64,000 nucleotides of DNA from assembly GCA_910575245.1 (NCBI GenBank), contig CAJTEN010000001.1, positions 248,001-312,000 on the forward strand. Direction: 5' to 3'. Below are positions 41,020-50,645 of the stretch, piece by piece; the stretch's first letter is position 1; each line of letters begins with the position of its first letter. This stretch comes from Clostridia bacterium. GTDB taxonomy: Bacteria; Bacillota; Clostridia; Lachnospirales; Lachnospiraceae. The notes beneath the pieces are model-generated. The model had not been told where the DNA came from. It saw only the letters and a list, made by a program, of their open reading frames with translations, and searched no databases. Position numbers and translations under genes: made by a program.

Positions 41020-43530
41020 ATGAACAGGATACTCAATAAAAGACAAGCTGTCTGTGGGACAGTCTGGATTATTGTGCTGTGCGTGGTGCTATCGCTGTGG
41101 CCGCTGCGGTTGGTGAAGGAGACGGTAGTCTCCGGCAGCAGCCGGCAGATTGTCATGGAATCCGATGAGATCGTGGACGGACATGCCCTGCAGCAAATGT
41201 TCGTCGCACAGTATGACAGATTAAAAAATATCAATCTTTACTTTACGGAAGGAACGGTCGGCGGGGAGTTCAACTTCGTGCTGTACGACGCTTCCATGAA
41301 TATGATCATGCAGCAGGTGGTCAGCACGCAGGACATGGAGTCGATACCGGGGGACTGCAGGGTACAGATCAATATTGATACGGAAGTCGGAAGAGCTTAC
41401 TATTATCTGCTGCAGGGAATGGATTCCCCGTTCCGTGTGGGCATTGAGGACACAGCGGCATCCGGCAACAAGTATAACGGCACACTCTACTACGGCAATG
41501 TGGAAGACGAGGAGCATTGTATGATCGCTTCCTATGAGTATGAGATGCCGCTTCGCAAGGGCAGGACATTATTATGTGATGCTCTGTTTGTGCTGTCCGG
41601 AATTCTGGCCACTTACCTGACAGGAAAGTATTATGGCAAATATCCGGAGAGAAACACGCTGGTCACGGTGGAGAAGACTGTGAAAACCGTGTTTAATCCG
41701 TTGATTGTTCTTGCAGGGGCAGGGGCGGCGGCAGCTGTCTGGCCGGCTCGGCTGTTTACAGGGAATACAGTATCTATCCTGTTTTATGAGGCCAGCATTC
41801 TGCTTGCTGTGCTTCTGCTGCTCTACGCGGTCAACCACGACAGGACAGGGCTGGCATCGGACGCATCCTTCACCGCCGTGCTGCGGGACAACTGGCAGGA
41901 TTATTTGCAGTCGGCGCTTTTTGCGGGGGCGATCTGGGCCTGCTGTAATTATATGAATGGTCTGTATGAAATACATCATACGGTGGCGTACAGGCAGATG
42001 CTGATCTTCCTGGCAGTTGCCGCGCTGGTGACATATAAAGCAAAGGATATTTTCAACCTGGTTAATCTGGTGTACTGTGCAGCGGCAGGTATTGCAGGGT
42101 ATCTGTATGGCCGGGAGGCGCTGGCAGCCCTTCAGGATCCTGAGGCGCTGGAGCTTTCGGTGGTAAAGCTTACCGTCTGGGTGGGAATCCTGGCGGGATT
42201 TGTTCTGATCGGTACGATCCGCTTTCTGGTGCAGGGAAGGGTCCGGGGACTATCTGTCTGGTATGGTATTCTTGTGGCCGGTTTCTTTGTATTGATCATT
42301 TTGTACCGCAATACGAGAGGATGGCCTGTCTATCTGGTATGTACCTTTACGCTCTTCTATCTGAATATGGCGGCCTGGGAGAAGAAAGCAGTGCTCTTAC
42401 GCAATATCTGTAACGGCATTCTGTTTCACTTCGGGGCTATGGTAGTGTACTGCCTGCTGCACAGGCCTTATATGTTTTTCCAATATTACAGGTATCCGTT
42501 TATTTTCCATACCGTAACCATGTCGGCGGTTTATCTGGCGCTGGTGGTCTGTGCGGCACTGGTGAAGTTTCTGGACGCCTACCGGAGAAACAGAAGGCTG
42601 TCGGCGGTATATAAGGAGCTGGCCGTATTCGGGGTTTCAGCCGTCTATCTGCTTTTTACGCTGTCAAGAACAGGATATCTGGCGGTTGTGGCCATGGCGG
42701 CAGTGATGATTCCCGTGATGTGTTTTTCCATGAAGCACAGATGGCTCAGTATGCTTCGGAGCGCAGGAGTCATGCTGCTGGCGGTCCTGCTCTGTTTTCC
42801 GGTGATTTTCACGGCCCAGAGAATGATACCTGCTGTTATTGCCAGGCCCATACTGCATGAGATCGAGGAACTGCCTGCGGAGATTGTACACGGAAGAAAT
42901 ACGGATTCCTATTATTATATAACGATACAGCGGTTTATCCAGGTATTTCAGATGAAGATACTGGGCATTCCGGAGGAGAAGAGCCTGCGGGCAATCTATA
43001 TGGTTGTGGATGGGGAAGCGGAAATGCCGGACAATCCCTTTCTTATTGATACGGATGTTATTTTACTGGCTTCGGCAGAAGATACGGCGGCGGGAGCCGC
43101 GGCAGAAGACGGTAGGGCGGCTGGCGAGGAATTCGATGAAGAGGAATCTTACACGAACGGGCGGCTGGATATTTTCAGAGTATATTATCGGAATCTCAAT
43201 AAATTCGGACATGAAGAGATGGGTATTATGGAACCTGACGGGAACTATATCGTTCACGCACATAATATTTACCTTCAGGCTGCATATGACCACGGTATTT
43301 ATGTGGGCGTTGTGTTTATTCTGCTGGGTGTGGGTACATTGATCCAGGCGGCATTTTATTTGCACAGGCACAGGGAAGACAGGGTATGTGCGGCTCTGCC
43401 CATGGCGCTTCTGATACTTTTTGCCGTGGCGGGGCTGACAGAGTGGATCTTCCATCCCTGCTGTCCGGTCGCATGCTGTTTGTTGTTGGTGCTTTCGCCC
43501 CTTTTGGTGGACGGACGGAGGGCAGTGTAG
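41020..43530 (+). CDS. O-antigen ligase / polymerase-like membrane protein (Wzy/WaaL type)
   Basis: 836 residues. One N-terminal helix (10-28), a beta-rich extracytoplasmic domain (about 30-175), then about twelve helices. LLFTLSRTGYLAVVAMA and, in the long outer loop, NGRLDIFRVYYRNLNKFGHE followed by HAHNIYLQAAYDHG match the O-antigen ligase/polymerase signature (Wzy_C), with the His of HAHN. The extra N-terminal domain and an acidic low-complexity insert (EDTAAGAAAEDGRAAGEEFD) are unusual. It should join lipid-linked glycan units to each other or to an acceptor outside the membrane. Confidence 0.82.
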   Translation: MNRILNKRQAVCGTVWIIVLCVVLSLWPLRLVKETVVSGSSRQIVMESDEIVDGHALQQMFVAQYDRLKNINLYFTEGTVGGEFNFVLYDASMNMIMQQVVSTQDMESIPGDCRVQINIDTEVGRAYYYLLQGMDSPFRVGIEDTAASGNKYNGTLYYGNVEDEEHCMIASYEYEMPLRKGRTLLCDALFVLSGILATYLTGKYYGKYPERNTLVTVEKTVKTVFNPLIVLAGAGAAAAVWPARLFTGNTVSILFYEASILLAVLLLLYAVNHDRTGLASDASFTAVLRDNWQDYLQSALFAGAIWACCNYMNGLYEIHHTVAYRQMLIFLAVAALVTYKAKDIFNLVNLVYCAAAGIAGYLYGREALAALQDPEALELSVVKLTVWVGILAGFVLIGTIRFLVQGRVRGLSVWYGILVAGFFVLIILYRNTRGWPVYLVCTFTLFYLNMAAWEKKAVLLRNICNGILFHFGAMVVYCLLHRPYMFFQYYRYPFIFHTVTMSAVYLALVVCAALVKFLDAYRRNRRLSAVYKELAVFGVSAVYLLFTLSRTGYLAVVAMAAVMIPVMCFSMKHRWLSMLRSAGVMLLAVLLCFPVIFTAQRMIPAVIARPILHEIEELPAEIVHGRNTDSYYYITIQRFIQVFQMKILGIPEEKSLRAIYMVVDGEAEMPDNPFLIDTDVILLASAEDTAAGAAAEDGRAAGEEFDEEESYTNGRLDIFRVYYRNLNKFGHEEMGIMEPDGNYIVHAHNIYLQAAYDHGIYVGVVFILLGVGTLIQAAFYLHRHREDRVCAALPMALLILFAVAGLTEWIFHPCCPVACCLLLVLSPLLVDGRRAV

Positions 43531-43539
43531 GAAGAAGAT

Positions 43540-45432
43540 ATGGAGAAGAAGAGAAAACCTTTTAACGCAAAACTGTTTTATAGAAGAACCTGCCTGATTA
43601 TCTATGATATTATCAGCGTTGTGATTGCCAGTTATATGGCGATCCTGTGGCGTTATGATTTTCATCTGGATTCCATTCCGGATCATTTCATGCGTCCGGT
43701 GGAGCGTATTCTGCCCTTCAATATTCTCATAACGCTGGTCATTTTCTATATTATGCATCTGTACAGCAGTCTGTGGGCTTTTGCCGGAGAAACGGAGCTT
43801 CAGAATATCGTGGTGGCCTGCACCCTGTCAACACTGGCAGACAGTATCGGCCTGCAGTTTTTCAAGATAACGGCCCAGGCGGTGCCGAGAAGCTATTATC
43901 CCGCTTATCTGGCTATACTGGTGGTGTGTATTTTTGCCAGCCGTTTTTCCTACCGGTTCTTCCGGGGATTGAAACATAAGAAACAGAATAAGAACAATAT
44001 GATTTCTGTAATGGTGATCGGCGCCGGGGAGGCGGCCAATCTGATTATCAAAGAGATTGTAAACAGCAATTTCTCTACGATGGTCATCAAATGTATCATC
44101 GATGACGACAAGGGAAAATGGGGAAGATACATTCAGGGCATCAAGGTGGTAGGCGGCCGGGACAAGATCGTGGAATGCGCGGATGTCTTCGAGGTGGACG
44201 AGATTATTGTGGCCATGCCTTCGGCTGCCAGAACGGAGATCCGTGAGCTTCTGGAGATCTGCAAGGACACCAACTGCAAACTGCGCTCTCTGCCAGGTAT
44301 GTATCAGCTGGTGAACGGAGAAGTCAGCGTGAGCAAGCTTCGTGATGTGGAGGTGGAGGATCTGCTTGGCAGAGATCCCATTACGGTGGATATGGACTCG
44401 ATTCTCGGCTATGTGCAGGGCAAGGTGGTGCTTGTCACGGGCGGCGGCGGGTCTATCGGAAGCGAATTGTGCAGGCAGATCGCGGCCCACAGGGCCGCGC
44501 AGCTTGTGATCGTGGATATTTACGAGAATTCGGTCTATGATATTCAGCAGGAGCTGAAGGAGAAATACCCGGAACTTGATCTGGTGGTGCTGATCGCTTC
44601 GGTGCGCAACACTAACCGTATGAATTATATCTTTTCACACTATCATCCGGATATCGTATACCATGCGGCCGCGCATAAGCATGTGCCGCTGATGGAGGAC
44701 AGCCCTACCGAGGCGATCAAGAATAATGTATTCGGAACCTTCAAGACGGCACAGGCAGCGGCGATGAGCGGCGTGCGGCGTTTCGTCATGATCTCCACGG
44801 ACAAGGCGGTAAACCCCACGAATATTATGGGAGCCAGCAAACGGATCTGTGAGATGATTATTCAGACCTTTGACAAGCATTATGAGACAGAATTTGTGGC
44901 GGTGCGCTTCGGAAATGTGCTGGGAAGCAACGGCAGCGTGATCCCGCTGTTCCGCAGGCAGATTGAAGCAGGCGGGCCGGTTACCGTGACACATCCGGAC
45001 ATCATCCGGTATTTCATGACGATTCCGGAAGCGGTGTCGCTGGTGATGCAGGCCGGCGCCTATGCCAGAGGCGGAGAGATCTTCGTGCTGGATATGGGAG
45101 AGCCCGTTAAGATACTGACGTTAGCGGAGAATCTGATCAAGCTTTCCGGATTCCGCGTGGGTGAGGATATCAAGATAGAGTTTACCGGGCTTCGGCCGGG
45201 TGAGAAGCTGTATGAAGAGCTGCTGATGGAAGAAGAGGGCATGAAAGACACGGCGAACAGGATGATCCATATCGGTAAGCCGATAGAGCTGGATGAACAC
45301 GAATTCTTTACACAGTTGAAAGAACTGAAGGATGAGTGCCAGATAGAGAATTCGGATATCCGGCCTCTGATTAAGAAGATCGTGCCGACCTACCACAACC
45401 CGGATGAGGTGAATGATGCGGTGAACGGATAG
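43540..45432 (+). CDS. Membrane-anchored UDP-HexNAc 4,6-dehydratase (PglF/WbpM/CapD-like, retaining)
   Basis: 630 residues. Four N-terminal helices (LIIYDIISVVIASYMAILW and on), a first Rossmann domain (VMVIGAGEAANLIIKE), and the catalytic SDR domain from about 285: VLVTGGGGSIGSELCRQIA, AAHKHVPLMEDSP, STDKAVNPTNIMGASKR, RFGNVLGSNGSVIPLF. It has Met instead of Tyr in the YxxxK position (MGASK), as is usual in this long membrane-bound subgroup. It converts UDP-GlcNAc to UDP-4-keto-6-deoxy-GlcNAc, the first step to bacillosamine-type or QuiNAc/FucNAc sugars; PglF is favoured because PglE and PglC follow. Confidence 0.92.
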   Translation: MEKKRKPFNAKLFYRRTCLIIYDIISVVIASYMAILWRYDFHLDSIPDHFMRPVERILPFNILITLVIFYIMHLYSSLWAFAGETELQNIVVACTLSTLADSIGLQFFKITAQAVPRSYYPAYLAILVVCIFASRFSYRFFRGLKHKKQNKNNMISVMVIGAGEAANLIIKEIVNSNFSTMVIKCIIDDDKGKWGRYIQGIKVVGGRDKIVECADVFEVDEIIVAMPSAARTEIRELLEICKDTNCKLRSLPGMYQLVNGEVSVSKLRDVEVEDLLGRDPITVDMDSILGYVQGKVVLVTGGGGSIGSELCRQIAAHRAAQLVIVDIYENSVYDIQQELKEKYPELDLVVLIASVRNTNRMNYIFSHYHPDIVYHAAAHKHVPLMEDSPTEAIKNNVFGTFKTAQAAAMSGVRRFVMISTDKAVNPTNIMGASKRICEMIIQTFDKHYETEFVAVRFGNVLGSNGSVIPLFRRQIEAGGPVTVTHPDIIRYFMTIPEAVSLVMQAGAYARGGEIFVLDMGEPVKILTLAENLIKLSGFRVGEDIKIEFTGLRPGEKLYEELLMEEEGMKDTANRMIHIGKPIELDEHEFFTQLKELKDECQIENSDIRPLIKKIVPTYHNPDEVNDAVNG

Positions 45433-45465
45433 ACGATCGTGAACAGGAAAGGAGCAGGAACTGCC

Positions 45466-46599
45466 ATGGACAGAAAAAGAATCTATTTATCTTCCCCGAC
45501 CATGCACGGCGAGGAGCAGGAATATGTAAAGGAGGCATTTGACACTAACTGGGTCGCGCCCTTAGGACCCAATGTGAATGCTTTCGAAAAGGAAATAGCA
45601 GCGTATACGGACTGTGGCCATGCCGCGGCTTTAAGTTCCGGTACGGCGGCGATTCATCTGGCTTTGAAGCTGCTGGACATAAAGCAGGGAGACGTGGTCT
45701 TTGTGTCTGACCTGACTTTCTCGGCGTCCTGTAATCCCATCATATATGAGAATGCGTCCCCGGTGTTTATCGATGCGGAGCCGGACACCTGGAATATGTC
45801 GCCGGAGGCTCTTAAGAAGGCATTTGAGAAATATCCGTCGCCGAAGGCGGTGATCTGTGTCCATCTCTACGGTACACCGGCTAAACTGAAGGAGATCATG
45901 GAAATCTGCGGGGAGCACGGCGTGCCGCTCATCGAAGACGCGGCAGAGTCTCTGGGCAGTACTTATCAGGGTAAACATACAGGCACCTTCGGGAAATACG
46001 GCATTTATTCTTTTAACGGCAATAAGATTATCACCACTTCCGGCGGCGGCATGTTCGTATCGGCAGAGGAGGAAGCGGCAAAGAAGGTTACTTTCTATGC
46101 GACGCAGTCCAGAGATCCGGCCAGGCATTACCAGCATTCCAGGATCGGTTATAATTATCGGATGAGTAATGTGACGGCGGGAATCGGCAGGGGACAGCTT
46201 CTGCATTTGGAAGAGCATAAGGCCGGGAAGAAGGAGATTTACAGACAGTACCAGGAAGCCTTTGCGGATATGCCGGAGATTACCATGAATCCGCTGAATC
46301 CCGAGTCAGATGCGAACTGCTGGCTGTCCTGCATGACGATTGGGGAAGGCTGTGCGGTAACGCCGGATGAGGTGATGGATGCCCTGGAAGGGATCAACGC
46401 GGAGTCGAGGCCGATCTGGAAGCCGATGCATCTGCAGCCGTTTTTTGCGGCTTATGACTTTATCGCCCATAACGAAGACGGAAGCAGTGTGGGAGAGGAT
46501 ATTTTCAACAGAGGCTTGTGCCTGCCCAGCGATATTAAGAATACGGATGAGGATATGGAGCTTATTATCCGCACGGTGCGGGAGTGCTTTAAGAAATAG
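45466..46599 (+). CDS. UDP-4-amino-sugar aminotransferase (PglE-like)
   Basis: 377-residue DegT-fold PLP aminotransferase. Seen: RIYLSSPTMHGEEQEYVKEA, TNWVAPLGPNVNAFE, SSGTAAIHLALKLL, SDLTFSASCNPIIYE, PLIEDAAESLGSTY, and PLP Lys-187 in YSFNGNKIITTSGGG. The whole pattern is that of PglE/bacillosamine transaminases, which aminate the 4-keto sugar made by the previous gene. GTG 45439 is in frame upstream, but AAAGGAG precedes ATG 45466. 33 bp after pglF-like. Confidence 0.92.
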   Translation: MDRKRIYLSSPTMHGEEQEYVKEAFDTNWVAPLGPNVNAFEKEIAAYTDCGHAAALSSGTAAIHLALKLLDIKQGDVVFVSDLTFSASCNPIIYENASPVFIDAEPDTWNMSPEALKKAFEKYPSPKAVICVHLYGTPAKLKEIMEICGEHGVPLIEDAAESLGSTYQGKHTGTFGKYGIYSFNGNKIITTSGGGMFVSAEEEAAKKVTFYATQSRDPARHYQHSRIGYNYRMSNVTAGIGRGQLLHLEEHKAGKKEIYRQYQEAFADMPEITMNPLNPESDANCWLSCMTIGEGCAVTPDEVMDALEGINAESRPIWKPMHLQPFFAAYDFIAHNEDGSSVGEDIFNRGLCLPSDIKNTDEDMELIIRTVRECFKK

Positions 46600-46611
46600 A
46601 AGGAGAAATCT

Positions 46612-46851
46612 ATGGATTCTTTCGACGACAAAGAAAAGAGACAGATCTGCGATGAGATAGCGCATTTTTTCCGGGAAGAGTATGACCTGGAACTAGGGCT
46701 GATCGGGACGGGGAATATACTTGACTTCTTCCAGGAGACATTGGGAAAAAGGATTTATAACAAGGCTTTGGACGATGCGAAGAAGTTCTATGACCGGTAC
46801 GCGGATAACATGGAGACAGATTACTATGCGCTGTACCAGGATGTGAGATAA
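46612..46851 (+). CDS. DUF2164 family small protein
   Basis: 79 residues. IAHFFREEYDLELGLIGTGN, then LDFFQETLGKRIYNKALDDA and a Lys/Tyr-rich end are the family features (FFxEEyD-E-G---A--LLdFF-e-lG--iYN-ai-da). Function unknown. It sits 12 bp after the PglE-like gene, 13 bp before the PglC-like gene with AAGGAG upstream, so it is co-translated with sugar-initiating enzymes, an unusual place for this family. Confidence 0.88.
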   Translation: MDSFDDKEKRQICDEIAHFFREEYDLELGLIGTGNILDFFQETLGKRIYNKALDDAKKFYDRYADNMETDYYALYQDVR

Positions 46852-46864
46852 AGGGGAAACGGGA

Positions 46865-47512
46865 ATGTATAAGAACGGTGTCAAAAGATGTCTGGATTTT
46901 CTGTTGTCGTTGTGCGGAATCATTGTACTGAGCCCGGTGCTTCTTACGCTTTGCATTCTGGTGCGGGTGAAGCTGGGAAGTCCGGTTTTGTTCCGGCAGG
47001 AGCGTCCGGGCAGGAATGAGAAAATCTTCACACTCTGCAAATTCCGAACCATGACGGACAAGAGAGATGAGAACGGGAACCTTCTGCCCGATGAAGTGCG
47101 GCTTACGAAATTCGGGAAGCTGCTTCGGTCTACCAGCCTTGACGAACTTCCGGAGCTTTTTAATATCCTGAAGGGTGATATGAGCATTATCGGTCCCAGG
47201 CCCCTGCTGGTGCGGTATCTGCCCTGGTACAAAGAGGAAGAGCGGCACAGGCATGATGTAAGGCCGGGACTGACCGGACTGGCGCAGGTGAATGGACGGA
47301 ATGCGCTGGGATGGGAGGACAGGTTTGCCTTCGATCTGGAATATGTGAAGCATTGCAGTTTCGGGATGGATCTGAAGATTATTATAATGACAGTGGGCAA
47401 GGTCTTAAAGCGCTCCGGAACTTTATCCGGCGCGGAGCAGACGGTGGAGGATTTTGATGTCTACCGTAAGAAACAGCAGGAGGGTATACATGCGAAAGAT
47501 TCCCTTGTTTGA
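46865..47512 (+). CDS. Initiating phospho-sugar transferase (PglC-like monotopic PGT)
   Basis: 215 residues, the small monoPGT form. Reentrant N-terminal helix RCLDFLLSLCGIIVLSPVLL with the Ser-Pro kink, VLFRQERPGRNEKIFTLCKF, the catalytic Asp-93/Glu-94 in SLDELPELFNILKGDMS and IGPRPLL. It transfers a phospho-sugar from UDP to undecaprenyl phosphate, starting the glycan; the adjoining PglF- and PglE-like genes suggest a UDP-diacylamino-bacillosamine-like donor. A strong start at ATG 46865. The next gene overlaps its end by 23 bp. Confidence 0.95.
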   Translation: MYKNGVKRCLDFLLSLCGIIVLSPVLLTLCILVRVKLGSPVLFRQERPGRNEKIFTLCKFRTMTDKRDENGNLLPDEVRLTKFGKLLRSTSLDELPELFNILKGDMSIIGPRPLLVRYLPWYKEEERHRHDVRPGLTGLAQVNGRNALGWEDRFAFDLEYVKHCSFGMDLKIIIMTVGKVLKRSGTLSGAEQTVEDFDVYRKKQQEGIHAKDSLV

Positions 47513-48443
47513 GAAAGAACTGGATAGAACCTGCATACAGGAATTGTCGGACAGCTGGGGGGATAATCGTTTCTTCATGAAAAGAGATGACAGCATTCCT
47601 TTCAGTTTCGGAGGCAATAAAGCGAGAAAGGCAGCGGAATTCTACCGGGAGATCCGGCAGACGGACACCGATGTCATTATGACCTATGGCAGCAACAGTT
47701 CCAATCACTGCCGTATCATTGCCAATATGGCGGCGGCTATGGGCCTGGACTGTCATATTATTTCACCGGAAGAAAACAGGACGATGCTGAACAATACCAG
47801 ACTGGTGCAGGCCTTCGGGGCAGTCATTGAGACCTGTCCGGTGACCTGCGTAGCGGAGACGATAGAACGCAGGAAGGAAATCTATACACAGCAGGGGAGG
47901 CACCCTTATTTTATCGCAGGCGGCGGACACGGCAATCCGGGAACGGAAGGCTATGTCAAGGCTTATCAGGAGACCGCAGCCTATGAACAGGAGAATGACA
48001 TTTACTTTGATTATATTTTTCATGCTTCCGGCACCGGTGCAACCCAGGCAGGACTGGTATGCGGCAGTCTGCTTGCCGGCGACAGGAACAGGCGGATCGT
48101 AGGGATCAGCATTGCCAGGGAGGAAGAAAGAGGCAGGAATGTAGTTAAGGACAGTATCAGGGAATATTTAGGCAGCCGCTTTGAAAAACTCTATACAGAG
48201 GACGCCCTTATCTTCACAGACGCTTTCAGGTGCGGGGGATACGGCAGCTACACGGCGGAGGTGGAGGAAACGATCAGCCGTGTGATGCACAGAGAAGGGA
48301 TTCCGATGGATACGACGTATGTGGGGAAAGCTTTCCACGGCATGCTTGGCTTTGTGCGGGAAAACAGGATCCGGGATCAAAGGATTCTTTTTATCCACAC
48401 GGGAGGATGCCCTCTCTTTTTCGACAAACTGACAAAACAGTGA
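47490..48443 (+). CDS. PLP-dependent beta-family enzyme (ACC deaminase / D-cysteine desulfhydrase-like)
   Basis: 317 residues, tryptophan-synthase-beta fold (type II PLP). Seen: PLP Lys-44 in FSFGGNKARKAAEF, the substrate loop TYGSNSSNHCRIIANMAAAM, and the phosphate-binding HASGTGATQAGLVCG. The group includes ACC deaminase, D-cysteine desulfhydrase and dehydratases or synthases of amino acids; the real reaction is not readable. ATG 47490 (AGGAGG upstream) overlaps the PglC end by 23 bp, so it is tightly coupled. With the next ATP-grasp gene it suggests local supply and ligation of an unusual amino acid. Confidence 0.85.
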   Translation: MRKIPLFEKELDRTCIQELSDSWGDNRFFMKRDDSIPFSFGGNKARKAAEFYREIRQTDTDVIMTYGSNSSNHCRIIANMAAAMGLDCHIISPEENRTMLNNTRLVQAFGAVIETCPVTCVAETIERRKEIYTQQGRHPYFIAGGGHGNPGTEGYVKAYQETAAYEQENDIYFDYIFHASGTGATQAGLVCGSLLAGDRNRRIVGISIAREEERGRNVVKDSIREYLGSRFEKLYTEDALIFTDAFRCGGYGSYTAEVEETISRVMHREGIPMDTTYVGKAFHGMLGFVRENRIRDQRILFIHTGGCPLFFDKLTKQ

Positions 48444-48511
48444 TCTTAACGGCATGGTTGGAGTTTTTGACGGGATTTGCGGCCGGGCAAAAAGAAAGGC
48501 GGGTGGCGCAC

Positions 48512-49495
48512 ATGAATATTTTGATCTTAAGTGCGGGGACAAGGGATAAAGTAGTGCAGTATTTTAAGAAAGAAGTGGGGGCGAAGGGGAAGGTAGTAGC
48601 TACCGACTGCAGTAACCTGGCGCCAGCGGTTTATGACGCGGACAAGTTCTATCTGGTGCCGCGGATCACAGCGCCGGAATATCTGGATGTGATCCTTGAC
48701 ATTTGTAAGAAAGAGCATATTGACGGTGTTTTTTCCCTGATCGATCCGGAACTGAGTCTGCTTGCGAAGGAGAGGGAGAGATTCCTGGCGGTGGGCACTA
48801 CGCCGATTATATCGGATTATGATCTGGTGGAGACCTGCTTCGATAAGTACAGGATGTATCAGCTGCTGAGGAAAATGCAGATTCCCACCGGGAGGTGCTA
48901 TCCGGACAAGGAAACATTCTACCGGGCGGTGGAACAGGGAGAAATATCCTATCCGGTGTTCGTCAAGCCCGTGAAGGGCAGCGCCAGCCTGCATATTAAT
49001 AAGGTGGAGAGCCCTAAGGAGATTGAGGTCTTATATGACTTACACGATGATCTGATGATCCAGGAATATATGGACGGACAGGAGTATGGTGCGGATGTCT
49101 ATATAGATATGATCTCCGGGAAATGTGTCTCCCTGTTCGTCAAAAAAAAGATAAAAATGCGTGCCGGAGAGACGGACAAGTCGGTATCTTATAAGGATGA
49201 GAAATTATTCGGTCTTATCCGGGATTTTGTGGAAGCCTGTGGTTTCCGGGGAATGATCGATATCGATATTTTTGAGATAGAGGGTACTTATTATATTTCG
49301 GAGGTGAATCCCCGCTTCGGCGGAGGGTATCCCCACGCCTATGCCTGCGGCGTGAATATGCCTGCGGCGATTCTTCGCAATCTGGAAGGGCAGGAGAACG
49401 AACCTGCGATAGGCGATTATGCGGAGCATGTCTGTATGATGAAGTACAATGAGATTGCGGTCCGGGATATGAGCGGAGAGGAGATTGTCCCGTGA
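48512..49495 (+). CDS. ATP-grasp family ligase (CarB/PylC-like)
   Basis: 327 residues. N-terminal pre-ATP domain (MNILILSAGTRDKVVQYFKK; CSNLAPAVYDADKFYLVPRI), then Lys strand PVFVKPVKGSASLHIN, QEYMDGQEYGADVYID, the Mg-ligand Glu strands DIDIFEIEG and EVNPRFGGGYPHAYACG. Full ATP-grasp site. The acid and amine are unknown. The frame is open upstream of 48512 inside the previous gene, but the fold begins at MNILILS. The pair with the PLP enzyme before it mirrors the ATP-grasp/PLP decarboxylase pair in the Pse block. Confidence 0.85.
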   Translation: MNILILSAGTRDKVVQYFKKEVGAKGKVVATDCSNLAPAVYDADKFYLVPRITAPEYLDVILDICKKEHIDGVFSLIDPELSLLAKERERFLAVGTTPIISDYDLVETCFDKYRMYQLLRKMQIPTGRCYPDKETFYRAVEQGEISYPVFVKPVKGSASLHINKVESPKEIEVLYDLHDDLMIQEYMDGQEYGADVYIDMISGKCVSLFVKKKIKMRAGETDKSVSYKDEKLFGLIRDFVEACGFRGMIDIDIFEIEGTYYISEVNPRFGGGYPHAYACGVNMPAAILRNLEGQENEPAIGDYAEHVCMMKYNEIAVRDMSGEEIVP

Positions 49496-49554
49496 CGGAT
49501 GACAAGGCCGGACTGTTGTGAAAGAGGCAGATTACTCTGCCATGGAGGATGCAA

Positions 49555-50643
49555 ATGGGTAAAATACTTTTTCTGATAAACTCTTCCGGCGGCCTGTACG
49601 ATTTCCGCAATGAATTCGTGCAGGCGCTGACGGCCAGGCATCAGGTTTATGTCAGCATGCCGGATGATGTCAAGGAGAAGGAGCTGAAAGCGGAGGGATG
49701 TCAGATTATTAAGACACCGATCAACCGCAGGGGGATCAATCCACTGGAAGATCTGAAGCTGTGCCGCGCCTACAGCCGGATGATGGGGGAGCTTAAGCCG
49801 GATCTGGTCATCACCTACACGATCAAGCCGAATGTGTACGGCGGATTTGCCGCGGGAAGAAGGAAGATTCCCTATATTGCCACAATCACCGGGCTTGGAG
49901 GCGCTTTTGACAGGACAGGGCTGTTTTTGAAACTGGTCATCACATTGTACCGGATGGGGCTTAAGAAAGCGGCCTGTGTTTTCTTCCAGAATGAGGAAAA
50001 CAGGAGAATCTTTCAGAAGATGGGCATTACCGCGAAGAAGACCCGTATGGTTATGGGATCTGGGGTGAACCTGGAACGGCATCATTATGAGGAGTATCCT
50101 GCGGGGGAAGAGACCCGGTTTCTCTTTGTGGGCAGGGTGATGAAGGAGCGGGGAATCCTGGAATATATTGAGGCGGCGAAGGCGCTGCATAGTGACCGTG
50201 TCTTCTTCGATATCATGGGTTACTGTGATGAAGATTATCAGGATTTGCTGAACGGACTGGAGAAGAAGGGGATCATACGCCAGATCGGATTTCATACAGA
50301 GGTGCATCCCTATCTGGCGGCGGCCAGCGCGGTTGTGGTGGCTTCCTTCCATGAGGGAATGTCCAATGCGCTGATCGAGGGGGCGGCTACGGGAAGGCCT
50401 GTGATAGCGTCCAATATCAGCGGCTGCCTGGAAGCCTTCGAGGAAGGGCGTACGGGATTCGGATTTACGCCGGGCAGCGGGCAGGAGCTGATACAGGCTA
50501 TGGAGAAATTCCTTGCCCTGTCTGTTGAGGAACGTGCCATGATGGGGCGCAGAGGCAGGGAGAAGATGGAGAAGGAGTTTGACAGGAGACTGGTCACCGG
50601 GGAATATATGGACGAGGTGCGGCAGATTCTGGATAACAGTTGA
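49555..50643 (+). CDS. Glycosyltransferase family 4 (PglA/CapM-like)
   Basis: 362 residues, GT-B. N-terminal KILFLINSSGGLYDFRNEFV and YTIKPNVYGGFAAGRRKIPY are typical of PglA-type HexNAc transferases that add the second sugar to a bacillosamine-like lipid. The C-terminal half has FLFVGRVMKERGILEYIEAA and the nucleotide-binding SFHEGMSNALIEGAATGRP with the E-x7-E pair. ATG 49555 is set by GGAGG six nt before it. No membrane segment. Confidence 0.9.
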   Translation: MGKILFLINSSGGLYDFRNEFVQALTARHQVYVSMPDDVKEKELKAEGCQIIKTPINRRGINPLEDLKLCRAYSRMMGELKPDLVITYTIKPNVYGGFAAGRRKIPYIATITGLGGAFDRTGLFLKLVITLYRMGLKKAACVFFQNEENRRIFQKMGITAKKTRMVMGSGVNLERHHYEEYPAGEETRFLFVGRVMKERGILEYIEAAKALHSDRVFFDIMGYCDEDYQDLLNGLEKKGIIRQIGFHTEVHPYLAAASAVVVASFHEGMSNALIEGAATGRPVIASNISGCLEAFEEGRTGFGFTPGSGQELIQAMEKFLALSVEERAMMGRRGREKMEKEFDRRLVTGEYMDEVRQILDNS

Positions 50644-50645
50644 GC

